Assembly: GCA_023896275.1 (NCBI GenBank)
Contig: MLDA01000017.1
Location: 1-64,000, forward strand
Direction of reading: 5' to 3'
From: Kocuria rosea subsp. polaris
GTDB lineage: Bacteria > Actinomycetota > Actinomycetes > Actinomycetales > Micrococcaceae
Length of the DNA: 64,000 bases
This document shows, in pieces, positions 48,001 to 57,060 of the stretch (within the stretch, counting starts at the first letter, position 1; every line of letters starts with the position of its first letter). The position numbers and the translations under genes are program-made. The notes beneath the pieces are model-generated. The model saw only the letters and a list, made by a program, of their open reading frames with translations, ran no database searches and had not been told where the DNA came from.

Positions 48001-51000
48001 AGGCCGTGCCGCCGCGTCCGTCGGTGATGGAGTAGCGGACCGACGTCGTCCCGTCGTCCGGCGGCGACGTCAGCACGACTCGGCCGTCGACGACCTCGGC
48101 GTCGGTCTTGTTCTCCTCCGAGCCCAACTCGCGCATGAGCGCCAGGGGGTCCCCGTCCGGGTCGGTGTCGTTGGCCATGACATCCACGGCCACCGGCCGA
48201 TCCGGGCGCACGGTGATGAAGTCGTTCACCGCCACGGGCGGGTTGTTGGCCTCGGACAACGGCGCGATGCCGATCTTGACCGTGGCCGTCGACCGGGCGC
48301 CGAGGCGGTCCTCGACGACGTACGTGAACTCGTCCGTCCCGCTCGCGTCCTTGTTGGCCGTGTAGTCGATGGACGCGCCGCGGATCTTGGCCGTTCCGTA
48401 CTTCGGCGACGAGCCGAACTGGACGAGCGAGACCGAGTCGCCATCCGGGTCGATCGCCTCCAACGGCACCTGCACGTTGGTGCTGCTGCCGGCGAAGACT
48501 CGACCCTCGACAGGGACCGGGTTCGGCGGCGTGTTGCTCTCGAGGTCGGCCTCCCCCGCGGCGGGTTTGACGTTGAACGTCACCGTCGCGCTCGTCTCCT
48601 GGCCGTCCGGTCCGGCCACCTTGTAGACCGCCGACACCTGGCGCGCCTTGCCGCCGAAGTCACCGGCGCGGAACCGGACGACGTCGTCGGCGACCGAGAT
48701 CAGCGAGCCCTCGCCGAGATCGTCGGTCTCCTCGAGCTCGGGCAGGAGCGTCAGCTCGCCGCCATTGGGATGGATGTCGTTTTCGAGGACCTTGACGGTC
48801 GCCACATCGTGTTCACGCACGACGACGGAATCCGGGTTGGCCTGGGGCGGATCCATGCGCGGCGGGGCAGGGATCGGGACGATGCGGATCTCCCCGGTCG
48901 ACTCCCCGTTACCGTTCGCCACCGTGTAGCTGATCGTGGTCGGGTCGGTCAGCCCGCGCACGTCCGTGATACGCACAAAAGTGTTCCGCTCCACGCTCGT
49001 GGAGAACGGCGCCTCAGGATCGTTCTCGGCGGCGGTCACGACGAGCACGCCGCCCGACGGGTCCGTGTCATTGCCGAGCACGTCGACGAGGACGTTCTGT
49101 CCGGCCGGGAGCAGCGCGACGTCGCGCACGGCGATCGGCCGCTGTTCCGCGTCGTCTGGTTCGTTGATATCAATGCGCACGAGGCCCGGGGCGCTGGCGG
49201 GGCCGTTCGTCGCGACGTACTTGGCGTAGAACGTGCCCGCGCGTTCACCCGTCACAGACACGACGCCCGTCTCCGAATTGGTCTTCACGTCAAGACCCGC
49301 GACGTCGTCGACGTTGGCGAGACGCAGCCCGTCCCCGGACGGGTCGGTGTCGTTGACCAGCGGCTCGAAGGAGATGGATTCGCCGACCTGGCCCACGACG
49401 TGATCGGTCGCGGTGATGGGCGGGACGGTCGACTCGGCGAGAACCTCGACGAGGACGCGCCCCTTGGTGCTCTCGCGACCGTCGGAAACCTGAACCGTGA
49501 TCTCCTTCTGCCCGACCCGCTTGCCATCGTCCTGGAAGGTGAGCGTGCCGTCGGGTCGAACGCGGATGACGTCGTCGCCCTCGCTCGTCCCGCCAAGCAG
49601 CTGCAGGTCGTCTCCCTCGGGGTCCGTCCAGTCGATCAGCAGGTTCTGGCTCACCGACTCGCCCTGCTGGACCCGCAGCACGGTCACCCGCTCCTGCTCA
49701 GGGGGCTCGTTCGAGTCCTCACCGACGACGTTCAAGCGCACGGTCGCCGAGTCGGATCCTCCGCGTCCGTCGGAGGCGGTGTAGACGAAGGTCGCGGCGC
49801 CGGAGGCGTCGTCGGGGACAACAAGCTGGAAGCCCGTCCCGTTGTGCACGGGCTGGAGCTCACCGATCGACGGGCCCGAGCCCTCGACGTCGGCCGTGAG
49901 GAGGTCGCCGTCCGGGTCCACGTCGTTGTAGAGCACGGGCAGCATCGTGGTGCGGCCGGGCCGCACGCTGAACGTGTCGTCCTCGGCGATGGGAGTCTGG
50001 TTCTCCTCGGTGCGATTCGGCAGCTCGATCGCGTCGGTGATCTCCTTGGTCTCCTCCTCCTTGGCCTCGCCCTCGCCCGCAGGCGGCTCCAGATCGCTCC
50101 AGTTGCTCACGATCTCCATGCCCTCATTCGTCAGCCACACCTGGCCGGAGGAGACGTCGTTGAGGACCACCACGTCGCGGTTGACGCGGAAGACCAGTTC
50201 GGCGCCCTCGGGCATGTCGGGCACGAGCAGGTTCTGGTTCTGCCCCGGGTCATCGCAGTAGCGCAGGTACTGGCCGCTCGTCTGCCAGGCGGCGTAGGTG
50301 CAGGAGCCCACCCGCACGGGCTCGATGGGGGTGCCGGCCGTGTCGAGCTGCTCGTAGTTGACGTCGCGCCCGTTCAGACCCACGGTGGCCAGCGAGTTGT
50401 CGAGGGCGATCGCGACGCCGTCGTTCTCCGGCCCGGGCGCTTGGAGACGGGCGTTGGCCGGGTTCTCGACGCTGGCCCGCTTGCCCTCGGAGGTGAACAC
50501 GTCGCCGGAGGCGGCGTCGAAGACGACTCCGGTCTCCCCCACCGCGGTCAGCTGCGGCTCGGCCAGCTGCTTCAGATCCGCGATCTCGATCTCGTCCTGA
50601 GGTTGCACCTCGCCGGAATCGTCGAACGCGAAACTCGCCAGCACTCCGGCGTCGTAATCGACGGTCCAGACCGTGTCGTCCACCCCGACGACGGCGTCCA
50701 CGTCGCCCTTGGAATCGACGAGCGGCTCAGCGACCTCGCCGGAGAAATCGGAGAGATTCTCGACGCCGGCCGCCTGCACGGTGCCGTGCTTGTCATCGGT
50801 GACCGCGACGACGGAGGTGCCGAAGGAGAAGGACGAGTTCGCGGGGAGGTTGTTGTCGCCGGCGAACTGGACCATGGCGGGGTCGATGGTCGTGATCGAG
50901 GCCTGCTCGAGATTGCGGACGAAGACGCTCTCGGCGTTCTGGACCAGATCGTAACTCGAGAGCGGGGTGACCACGCCGCCGTCGATCACGCGCGACTGGT

Positions 51001-51199
51001 AGTTGATGTGGCCGATCTTGCCTTCGGCCTGGTTCACGACCCAGACGCCGCCGTCGTTGAGCTCGACGTCGGCGGTTTCGAAACCGGGGTAGATGATCGC
51101 GCCGGTGACGGCGAGTGCCGCGATCGCGGAGACGGCCGTCGCCTTGAAGCCGGTGCTCTTCAAGGCCGTGGGCCATCCCGCTCGAGGGGACTTCGCCAT
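45035..51199 (-). CDS. Giant membrane-anchored Ig-like/fibronectin III surface protein
   Basis: 2054 residues. A basic N-terminus and one helix (residues 20-37, ATAVSAIAALAVTGAII) anchor it with the bulk outside. Residues 40-405 resemble a beta-propeller (repeats such as GVWVVNQAEGKIGHIN and DDTVWTVDYDAGVLASF). About ten Ig/cadherin-like modules follow, marked by acidic NDTDPDGDPL-type motifs that can bind calcium, with an acidic linker near residue 1290. From about 1500 come five fibronectin III-like modules. The last 80 residues hold several Cys (NSRCYTFHV, YRVDCYNQ, VQCVNQE). The ATG at 51199 follows AAGGA. Similar proteins sit beside MoxR-DUF58-kinase genes in other actinobacteria. Confidence 0.9.
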   Translation of the reverse strand: MAKSPRAGWPTALKSTGFKATAVSAIAALAVTGAIIYPGFETADVELNDGGVWVVNQAEGKIGHINYQSRVIDGGVVTPLSSYDLVQNAESVFVRNLEQASITTIDPAMVQFAGDNNLPANSSFSFGTSVVAVTDDKHGTVQAAGVENLSDFSGEVAEPLVDSKGDVDAVVGVDDTVWTVDYDAGVLASFAFDDSGEVQPQDEIEIADLKQLAEPQLTAVGETGVVFDAASGDVFTSEGKRASVENPANARLQAPGPENDGVAIALDNSLATVGLNGRDVNYEQLDTAGTPIEPVRVGSCTYAAWQTSGQYLRYCDDPGQNQNLLVPDMPEGAELVFRVNRDVVVLNDVSSGQVWLTNEGMEIVSNWSDLEPPAGEGEAKEEETKEITDAIELPNRTEENQTPIAEDDTFSVRPGRTTMLPVLYNDVDPDGDLLTADVEGSGPSIGELQPVHNGTGFQLVVPDDASGAATFVYTASDGRGGSDSATVRLNVVGEDSNEPPEQERVTVLRVQQGESVSQNLLIDWTDPEGDDLQLLGGTSEGDDVIRVRPDGTLTFQDDGKRVGQKEITVQVSDGRESTKGRVLVEVLAESTVPPITATDHVVGQVGESISFEPLVNDTDPSGDGLRLANVDDVAGLDVKTNSETGVVSVTGERAGTFYAKYVATNGPASAPGLVRIDINEPDDAEQRPIAVRDVALLPAGQNVLVDVLGNDTDPSGGVLVVTAAENDPEAPFSTSVERNTFVRITDVRGLTDPTTISYTVANGNGESTGEIRIVPIPAPPRMDPPQANPDSVVVREHDVATVKVLENDIHPNGGELTLLPELEETDDLGEGSLISVADDVVRFRAGDFGGKARQVSAVYKVAGPDGQETSATVTFNVKPAAGEADLESNTPPNPVPVEGRVFAGSSTNVQVPLEAIDPDGDSVSLVQFGSSPKYGTAKIRGASIDYTANKDASGTDEFTYVVEDRLGARSTATVKIGIAPLSEANNPPVAVNDFITVRPDRPVAVDVMANDTDPDGDPLALMRELGSEENKTDAEVVDGRVVLTSPPDDGTTSVRYSITDGRGGTASATLTVKSDPEAKLLAPIARDDRVSLEEIIDVDEVTVDILRNDEDPDGSVSELEVHLPDDPETASVSEDGMVVQIGSAPQVIAYTLTDPDGLTSTAFVHVPGTGEARPILRSDVQLEVTAGETLPIDLEEIVLVRDGRSPRLTTEDSVSSMPENDGALVKSATELTFKAGRSFSGSASVTFEVTDGSGPDDDRGLTSTLTVPINVLPSPGNDPDEERDGQGPEGDPEEEEDQPDPENFPPTLQANSISVGQGEGPAIMDLRMAANDRNDEDVPNLKFALGAVEIAGVEAAIVDGHNLRLVAPADTPKGTRGTVTVSVSDGVNPPVSAAMTVTVTGSTRELPVAVADNVPEAAQGQTEIVDALANDHNPYQGEGDLRLISARPLENTGTAEVRGNKVAITPKSDFVGTMRVEYVIGDVTEDPQRNVSGTITLNVKGAPAAPNLPRVESTGDRKAVLTWDPPANNGSAITHYTVTGGGHSQQCKTTTCTITPLTNDQIYNFTVTGTNAIGESPKSPESADARPDVEPEQPAAPTGKDGDQKATFNWNAPVSRGSAIQSYTLEISPAPANGVAQVTGITGTSYTWEGLKNGTAYQVRVRAVNKAAKPSQWSTYSAAVTPAGVPFKPDAPTAVRKDSAVDGGVVDVSWRAPGANGAPLQKYTVRVFEGSSLVRTVSDIPANRSNQTITGLNTSKSYRFSVTAHNRVGASDQSAQSAAVTPYGRPKTIGNVTAKATGANRMVQLNFTAPNANGSPITGYQYSADGGAWKGFGGPGSAIDTGSNGDPHTWRVRAVNAAGPANPSAPSNSTSAYGPLRDNGNISASSGNDWIKFTWNTGAGTYNGRKVTQTVTIGGNQTKNDGAETVSGLGYSTSRTIKIVATDTEGQKESWSKTETTKAKPQRKVSLSKGDLNNSYTGCNSRCYTFHVRIENFNPGTYRVDCYNQNGKFNGYPHTMTAGSDGRGFKNVQCVNQEGYAMPVYAIVDGTRSNDARW

Positions 51200-51283
51200 G
51201 GGTGGTGTTCCTTCGCTTGTGGTCACGAAATACGCAGCCCAACCACGCATCGCTCCCCCGAACGGAGAGGCCGGACCCACCCT

Positions 51284-51333
51284 ATTCTATGGACAAAGTG
51301 AAATTCTTAGCCATGGGCAGTTCTCCCCATGGC
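51284..51333 (-). promoter_or_regulatory. Promoter and inverted repeat before the giant surface-protein gene
   Basis: In the 185 bases between the cyclase and the surface-protein gene, GCCATGGG (51310-51317) pairs perfectly with CCCATGGC (51326-51333) across eight bases. On the minus strand TAGAAT (51289-51284) follows at the right distance to be a -10 box, so the repeat would cover the -35. It may be an operator or a terminator-like structure 52 bases after the cyclase stop; there is no T-run. Confidence 0.45.
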
Positions 51334-51384
51334 CGAGCCCGTGCCTGACTATGTCTTTTGACACCGGCGGCGCTCGGCCGGCGG

Positions 51385-52728
51385 TCAATCGATGATGAGC
51401 GACCCACCCTCGCCGTGGGCGAGATCGAACGGGGTGATGTCCCCGAATCCGCGCACCGAAGTGCTCTCGAGCTCCGAGAGGATGAAGCGGACATCGCCCT
51501 TGAGCGTCGCCGCCGTCAGCGCGTCGGTGAGGATCTGCCCCGGTTCGGCCAAGGACGTCAGCCGCGCGGCCAGATTGACCGTCGGACCGTAGATGTCCCC
51601 GAGGCGCGAGAGCACGCGCCCCCAGACCACGGACACGCGGGCCTCGGGCAGTGCCTCATCGGCATTGAGTTCCTGTGCCAATGTCAGGGCGATCTGCGCC
51701 CCGGCCTGCGGCGTCTCAGCGATGAACAGGACCTCGTCGCCGATGGTCTTAACCAGGCGGCCGCCGCCGACGGAGATGATCTCCGCAGATTTGTTCTCGA
51801 AGCGCTGGACGAGCTGGGCCAGCGTGCGCTCGTTCATGCGGCGCGAGAGCGAGGTGTAGGAGACGAGGTCGGCGAACCCGACCGCGCGGGCGAGCGGCAG
51901 GGGCGCGTCGTCGTCGTCCCCCGTGGAGACGGCGCCGGCCTGCGAGCGCGCGCCGAGCCGGTGTACGGCGGCGTTGAGGTTCCGCCGCCAGGAGTAGACG
52001 AGCAGCTCCTCGAGCGGGGCGATGAGGTCCGGCAGCAGCTCGACCATGGTGCGGCGGGCCTCGGGGTCGCTCATGCCCTGGTTCTGGATCATGTCCTCGA
52101 CGAGCGCCTCGATCTGCCAGACGACCATGCGATCGGTCATCTGTCCGATGGACCGCGTCACCGAGATCGCGGCCTCCTCGGTGAGGCGCTCGGAGCGGAC
52201 GTTGTCGATGATCGTCAGCAGGGCGTCTAGGTCCTTCTGCGTGAACGCGACGTCCTCGTCCCCGTGGTTGGGAAAACCGAGCGCACGCCAGAGTTTCCGG
52301 GCGCTGTGCAGAGAGATGCCGGCTTGCGCGGCCACGTCGCGGCGCTTCATGGTTCGCTCGCCGCCGATGAGGCGGGATTCGAGATTCTTCGTCGACGCCT
52401 TGACCTGCTGGCGCTTGATGGCCTCCACGAGCGGAAGGGCGCGTGTGATCGGCCCCGGATCCGTCGGCAGGTCGTCGGCGGAGAACGGCACGTCGGCGAT
52501 CTTGTAGGAATCGTCGAAGTCCGGGGCGGTACCCGCCGCGTACCGGGAGTGATCGGGGAATTTGAGCTCGACGTTGATTGCGGGCATCTCGCGCGTCGCC
52601 GGCTCGGACTCGGACTCGGACTCGGCACCCTCGCACGGAAGCTCGGGCTCGACGGGGGTCGCGGCCAGGGCCGGCTCCGGCGTCCGAGGGTGCCCGCGAG
52701 CCTCGTCGTGTTCGCGGTTCTCAGACAT
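51385..52728 (-). CDS. Class III adenylate cyclase with N-terminal regulatory domain
   Basis: 447 residues. After a Pro/Glu/Ser-rich start, residues of about 95-270 contain RRDVAAQAGISLHSARKLWRALGFPNH and FTQKDLDALL. These resemble the autoinhibitory, pH-responsive regulatory domain of Mycobacterium tuberculosis Rv1264. The C-terminal cyclase domain has metal Asp in GFADLVSYT and KTIGDEVLF, the substrate Lys just before the latter, and GDIYGPTVNLAARL with the transition-state Asn and Arg. It should therefore be active in making cAMP. Start ATG 52728 is preferred (GGGAAG close by); 52740 is possible. It overlaps the PH-domain gene. Confidence 0.88.
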   Translation of the reverse strand: MSENREHDEARGHPRTPEPALAATPVEPELPCEGAESESESEPATREMPAINVELKFPDHSRYAAGTAPDFDDSYKIADVPFSADDLPTDPGPITRALPLVEAIKRQQVKASTKNLESRLIGGERTMKRRDVAAQAGISLHSARKLWRALGFPNHGDEDVAFTQKDLDALLTIIDNVRSERLTEEAAISVTRSIGQMTDRMVVWQIEALVEDMIQNQGMSDPEARRTMVELLPDLIAPLEELLVYSWRRNLNAAVHRLGARSQAGAVSTGDDDDAPLPLARAVGFADLVSYTSLSRRMNERTLAQLVQRFENKSAEIISVGGGRLVKTIGDEVLFIAETPQAGAQIALTLAQELNADEALPEARVSVVWGRVLSRLGDIYGPTVNLAARLTSLAEPGQILTDALTAATLKGDVRFILSELESTSVRGFGDITPFDLAHGEGGSLIID

Positions 52729-53311
52729 GCGGCTTCCCATCCGGCGTCCGGCCTTCCGGCGCCGCCCAATCCATCTGTTGTTCAGTCTCTAGTTCTACAC
52801 CATCGAACATGACGCTCCGAGGCAGCTCCTCGATTGCGTCGAGGACGAGCTCACGCAACTTGTGGACTGCGGGCGCGTTTTCCAGGATCGTCTCTCCGTT
52901 GGCCGTGATCATCACCAGATGCCCCGCCCCCACGGAGCGCTGCATCATGGTCTGTCTGACGATGAGTTCACGAATCAGCACGAGCGGAAGTTCCCGCAGC
53001 GAGCGGGCGCCGACGCCGGTGCGGATGAGGACGCGTCGGTTGGTGAGGTAGTACCACGCGCGCCGCCACCGGACGCAGGGCACCACGCTCCAGACAAGGA
53101 TCAGTAGGGCGCCGAGCCCGAGCAGGGACGGGTAGACGATCGGCAAGATCTCCTCGAGCCACTCGGGCAGACCCTCCCGGCCCAGCCAGCCGGCCCCGAA
53201 CGCGGTGGCCGCCACAAGGAGGAGGAACAGGCACGCGGGCCGCGTGAGGACGCGGCGGTGCTGGCGGGTCTTGACGATGACCCGCTCCGCCTCGCCGAGC
53301 TTGATTCGCAC
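52721..53311 (-). CDS. PH-domain (DUF304-like) membrane protein
   Basis: 196 residues with two membrane helices (ACLFLLLVAATAFGAGWL and IVYPSLLGLGALLILVWSVV) followed by a bacterial PH domain (YYLTNRRVLIRTGVGARSLRELPLVLIRELIV). Such proteins are widespread in actinobacteria and have no assigned role. Here it is the upstream partner of the adenylate cyclase: the two genes overlap by eight bases, so it may help place or tune the cyclase at the membrane. Confidence 0.82.
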   Translation of the reverse strand: MRIKLGEAERVIVKTRQHRRVLTRPACLFLLLVAATAFGAGWLGREGLPEWLEEILPIVYPSLLGLGALLILVWSVVPCVRWRRAWYYLTNRRVLIRTGVGARSLRELPLVLIRELIVRQTMMQRSVGAGHLVMITANGETILENAPAVHKLRELVLDAIEELPRSVMFDGVELETEQQMDWAAPEGRTPDGKPHV

Positions 53312-53400
53312 TCCACGCCCGCCTTTCCCTGTGTCCCGATCCGGTTGACCCTGCCACCATCCAGTCTAGTCAGGGCGGCCCGGCGATCCCGGGCTGCGGC

Positions 53401-54279
53401 TCAGGCGTAGCCGCCGTCCGCCCTGCGCAGGTGCACGACGTCGGCCGCGTGCACCGTGTGCCGCTCGCCGTCGGCACCGGTCAGCGTGAGGCCGCCGTCG
53501 GCCTCGAGCGCCGTAGCGGTGCCCTCGAGCGTGCGCCCGTCCGGCAGCTCGGCCCGCACGACGGCGCCGAGGGTCGCCATGGACTCCGCGACCAGCCCGC
53601 GCAGCTCGCCGAGCGCTCGGGCGTCGCCGCCGGCGGCAACGAGGCGGCCGTACCGAGCCGCCACGCGCTCGAGGTAGCCAGCGAGGATATCGGTTCCGCC
53701 GACGTCGTACCCGGAGTGCGCGAGGCTCGTCGCGGTGGGCACCGGCAGCTCCTCGTTCGTGAGATCGATGTTGATGCCGGTCCCGACGATGACGGCCGGT
53801 ACGCGGCCGGCGGCTGCCGGGACGAGCTGCGCCAGAATGCCGGCGACCTTCCGCCAGCGGCCGTCGTCGCGGTCACGCGGGGCGACGAGCACGTCGTTGG
53901 GCCACTTCACGGCGGCACGCACGCCGCGAGCCTCCAGCGCCTCGACCAGGGCGCGCGCGCACAGCATCGACAACCAGCCGTAGGCGTCGGCCGGGAGGCG
54001 GTCCGGCTTGAAGAGGATGGAGACCGCCAACGAACTGCGCGGCGGGGCCGTCCACCCGCGACCGAGGCGCCCCTTGCCGGCGCTCTGATGACTCGTGGCG
54101 AGGACCGTCAGGTCGGCGGCGGCGGTCGCCGCCACCGCGAGATCTGCGTTCGTGGACCCGGTCTCCTCGACGACCGTGATCGCCGCATAGGGGCCTGCCG
54201 GGGACCGCAGGGCATCGAGCCGCCCGGCCTCCAGCGGCGGGCGGGCCGGGCCGGGTGGCGTCTGCTGTGGCGTGCTCAT
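53401..54279 (-). CDS. birA: Biotin-[acetyl-CoA-carboxylase] ligase BirA (no DNA-binding domain)
   Basis: Attaches biotin to the carrier domain of acyl-CoA carboxylase alpha subunits. The 292 residues show TGSTNADLA, the biotinyl-AMP loop GKGRLGRGWTAPPRSSLAVS, KWPNDVLVAP, KVAGILAQL and GTGINID. It lacks the N-terminal helix-turn-helix of Escherichia coli BirA, as usual in actinobacteria, so it does not repress biotin genes. It lies near the acyl-CoA carboxylase beta and epsilon genes, whose complex needs its product. Confidence 0.95.
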   Translation of the reverse strand: MSTPQQTPPGPARPPLEAGRLDALRSPAGPYAAITVVEETGSTNADLAVAATAAADLTVLATSHQSAGKGRLGRGWTAPPRSSLAVSILFKPDRLPADAYGWLSMLCARALVEALEARGVRAAVKWPNDVLVAPRDRDDGRWRKVAGILAQLVPAAAGRVPAVIVGTGINIDLTNEELPVPTATSLAHSGYDVGGTDILAGYLERVAARYGRLVAAGGDARALGELRGLVAESMATLGAVVRAELPDGRTLEGTATALEADGGLTLTGADGERHTVHAADVVHLRRADGGYA

Positions 54280-54340
54280 GTTTCCACCCTACTGGCGGGC
54301 ACCCCCGGAAAGGGAGGCCCGCCGGAACCCGCGAGGAATG

Positions 54341-55204
54341 CTAAAGGAAGATGTCCGGGATCAAGCGGCCGGTGCCAGCGCTGTACCCGCTGAGGTCCTC
54401 AACGCCGGCGTCGGCCAGGACGGCCTCGTCGGTGAAGAAATTCCCGGTGCATTCGCGTCCCGGGCGCGAGAGCACCTCGACCGCGGCATCGGCCACGATC
54501 TCGGGGGTGCGCGCGGACTGGACCATCTGCTCGCCCCCGGGCAGCGCCCGGATGGCGGCCGTGTCGATCAGCGTCGCCGGCCAGAGCGAATTCACGCCCA
54601 CGCCGTCGCCGCGCAGTTCCTCCGCGAGCCCGAGGGTCGTCATGCTCATGCCGTACTTGGCCATGGTGTAGGCGAGGTGCTCGCCGGCCCACGCCGGCTC
54701 GAGTGTTCCGCCGGGACCGCTCGCGATGGGCGGCGAGAGCGTGAGGATGTGCGGGTTGCGCCCCGCGGCCGCGGATTCGCGCAGGTACGGCAGCGCGAGC
54801 TTGGAGAGCAGGAACGCGCCGCGGACGTTGATGTCCTGCATCAGGTCGTAGCGCTTCATGTCGAGAGCGTCGGTCTTCGACAGGTCGATCGCGGACGCGT
54901 TGTTGACGACGATGTCGATGCCGCCGAACGCGGCGATGGTCGCTTCCACGGCGCGGGCGACGTCGTCGTCATTGCGCACGTCCCCGACGACGGCGAGCCC
55001 GCGGCCCCCGGCGGCGTCCACCTCGGCGGCGGCTGTGTGGACGGTTCCGTCGAGCTTCGGATGCGGTTCCGACGTCTTCGCGAGCAGGGCGACGTTGGCA
55101 CCGCGGCGGGCGGCGGCGAGGGCGATGGCGAGGCCGATGCCGCGGCTGCCACCGCTCATCAGCAGGGTTCGGCCAGCGAGATTCTGCGGGGTGTTCTGCG
55201 TCAT
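54341..55204 (-). CDS. Short-chain dehydrogenase (HSDL2-like)
   Basis: 287-residue NAD(P)-dependent SDR. The Rossmann motif is GGSRGIG, the NNAS segment is VVNNASAIDLS, the catalytic Ser is in ILTLSPP and the active Tyr-Lys are in YTMAKYG. The pattern PHILTLSPP, with YTMAKYGMSM and TGNFFTDEAVL, is that of the hydroxysteroid dehydrogenase-like 2 group, often linked to fatty-acid metabolism. The ATG at 55204 is used; the upstream ATG at 55234 gives an unusual N-terminus. It diverges from the carboxylase operon. Confidence 0.88.
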   Translation of the reverse strand: MTQNTPQNLAGRTLLMSGGSRGIGLAIALAAARRGANVALLAKTSEPHPKLDGTVHTAAAEVDAAGGRGLAVVGDVRNDDDVARAVEATIAAFGGIDIVVNNASAIDLSKTDALDMKRYDLMQDINVRGAFLLSKLALPYLRESAAAGRNPHILTLSPPIASGPGGTLEPAWAGEHLAYTMAKYGMSMTTLGLAEELRGDGVGVNSLWPATLIDTAAIRALPGGEQMVQSARTPEIVADAAVEVLSRPGRECTGNFFTDEAVLADAGVEDLSGYSAGTGRLIPDIFL

Positions 55205-55304
55205 GACAGCCAGCGTAACGCAGATCACGCCCAATTGTTACCCGCGAGTAGAATTGGGCTGACGGTGGCGACACGGGCCGCGCCGCGAACTTTGGGGGCG
55301 TTTT

Positions 55305-55319
55305 TGTAGGCTTCCTACA
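55305..55319. promoter_or_regulatory. Inverted repeat between SDR and carboxylase genes
   Basis: TGTAGG (55305-55310) and CCTACA (55314-55319) pair around CTT in the 234-base gap between two divergent genes. The place suits an operator for the carboxylase operon or the SDR gene. A regulator cannot be named; no other element in this gap is convincing. Confidence 0.35.
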
Positions 55320-55438
55320 GTCGCGTCCGGGTATCGTCTCATTAGACTTGCCTGAGCGGATGCTGGTGTTGTGCCTTTCCTACAGCCACAAAGTCCGCCC
55401 GACGCCAACCGCTGGACAACCTAAGGAGCCTTCGAAGG

Positions 55439-57052
55439 ATGAGCGACGCCGAGACCATGGCCGCAGCGGATGCGATCGACCTGAGCACTACCGCAGGCAA
55501 GATCGCCGAGTTCCGCCGCCGACAGGCCCAGTCCCTGCTGCCGTCCGGCCCGGAGGCCGTCGAGAAGCAGCACGCGCGCGGCAAGCACACCGCCCGCGAG
55601 CGCATCGAGATGCTCCTCGACACGGACTCCTTCGTGGAGTTCGACGCCCTGGCCGTACACCGGACCACGGCCTTCGGCATGGAGAAGAAGCGCCCGCTCG
55701 GCGACGGCCTCGTCTCCGGCTACGGCACCGTCGACGGCCGCCTCGTCGCCGTCTACGCCCAGGACTTCACCGTCTACGGCGGCTCCCTGAGCAAGGTCAA
55801 CGGCGAGAAGATCGTCAAGGTCCAGGAATTCGCCCTGCGCAACGGCTGCCCCATCGTCGGCATCAACGACGGCGGCGGCGCACGTATCCAGGAAGGTGTC
55901 GCCTCGCTCGCGATGTTCGCGGACATCTTCCGGAACAACGTGCACGCCTCGGGCGTGGTCCCCCAGATCTCCGTGATCATGGGACCGTGCGCCGGCGGCG
56001 CGGCCTACTCCCCCGCCTTGACCGACTACGTGATCATGGTGGACAAGACCAGCCACATGTTCATCACCGGCCCGGACGTCATCAAGACCGTCACCGGCGA
56101 GGACGTGGACATGGAGACCCTCGGCGGCGCGCGCCAGCACAACGCCACCACGGGCACCGCCAGCTACCTCGCCTCCGACGAGGCCGACGCTTTCGACTTC
56201 GTGCGCGAGTTGCTCGACTACCTCCCGTCGAACAACCTCGCCGAGGCCCCACACGTCGAGTTCGACGAGGAACTCGAACTCACCGCCGACGACCTCACCC
56301 TCGACGCCCTTATTCCGGACTCGGCCAACCAGCCGTACGACATGCGCACGGTCATCGAGCACATCGTCGACGACGGCGAGTTCCTGGAGATGCAGTCGCT
56401 CTACGCGCCCAACGTCATCATCGGCTACGCCCGCGTTGAAGGCCGCTCGATCGGCATCGTGGCCAACCAGCCGATGCAGTTCGCGGGCACCCTGGACATT
56501 TCCGCGAGCGAGAAGGCCGCGCGCTTCGTGCGCAACTGCGACGCGTTCGGCATCCCGATCCTCACGCTGGTCGACGTTCCGGGTTTCCTGCCCGGCAAGG
56601 ACCAGGAGTTCCAGGGCATCATCCGCCGCGGCGCCAAGTTGCTCTACGCGTACGCCGAGGCGACCGTGCCGAAGCTGACCGTGATCACCCGCAAGGCCTA
56701 CGGCGGCGCGTACATCGTCATGGGCTCCAAGAAGCTCGGCGCCGACATCAACATCGCGTGGCCGACGGCCCAGATCGGCGTCATGGGCGCCCAGGGCGCG
56801 GTCAACATCCTCTACCGGCGCGACCTGGCGAAGGTCGAGGCCGAGGGCGGCGACGTCGAAGCCCGGCGCACCGAGATCATCGAGGGTTACGAAGCCGAAC
56901 TGCTCAACCCGTACCAGGCCGCCGAGCTGGGCTACATCGACGCCGTGATCGCCCCGAGCGACACCCGCCTGCAGATCGTCCGCGGCCTGCGCGCGTTGCG
57001 CGACAAGCACGCGTCGATTCCGGCCAAGAAGCACGGAAACATCCCGCTGTAA
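55439..57052 (+). CDS. Acyl-CoA carboxylase beta subunit (propionyl/acetyl-CoA carboxyltransferase)
   Basis: 537 residues, the carboxyltransferase of a biotin-dependent acyl-CoA carboxylase that supplies malonyl- or methylmalonyl-CoA. It is built as two crotonase-like halves. Visible are [56 protein letters not shown] and [12 protein letters not shown], with oxyanion-hole glycines in both halves. The catalytic set needs an alpha (biotin carboxylase/carrier) subunit, which is not in this window. AAGGAG precedes the ATG by ten bases. Followed at nine bases by the epsilon gene. Confidence 0.95.
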   Translation: MSDAETMAAADAIDLSTTAGKIAEFRRRQAQSLLPSGPEAVEKQHARGKHTARERIEMLLDTDSFVEFDALAVHRTTAFGMEKKRPLGDGLVSGYGTVDGRLVAVYAQDFTVYGGSLSKVNGEKIVKVQEFALRNGCPIVGINDGGGARIQEGVASLAMFADIFRNNVHASGVVPQISVIMGPCAGGAAYSPALTDYVIMVDKTSHMFITGPDVIKTVTGEDVDMETLGGARQHNATTGTASYLASDEADAFDFVRELLDYLPSNNLAEAPHVEFDEELELTADDLTLDALIPDSANQPYDMRTVIEHIVDDGEFLEMQSLYAPNVIIGYARVEGRSIGIVANQPMQFAGTLDISASEKAARFVRNCDAFGIPILTLVDVPGFLPGKDQEFQGIIRRGAKLLYAYAEATVPKLTVITRKAYGGAYIVMGSKKLGADINIAWPTAQIGVMGAQGAVNILYRRDLAKVEAEGGDVEARRTEIIEGYEAELLNPYQAAELGYIDAVIAPSDTRLQIVRGLRALRDKHASIPAKKHGNIPL

Positions 57053-57060
57053 GGAGCCCC

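Noticed and set aside
47117-51301. A 1394-codon open frame on the plus strand opposite the giant surface protein
   Set aside because: Arg/His/Val-rich composition and lack of any domain show it is an antisense shadow of a GC-rich repeat gene.
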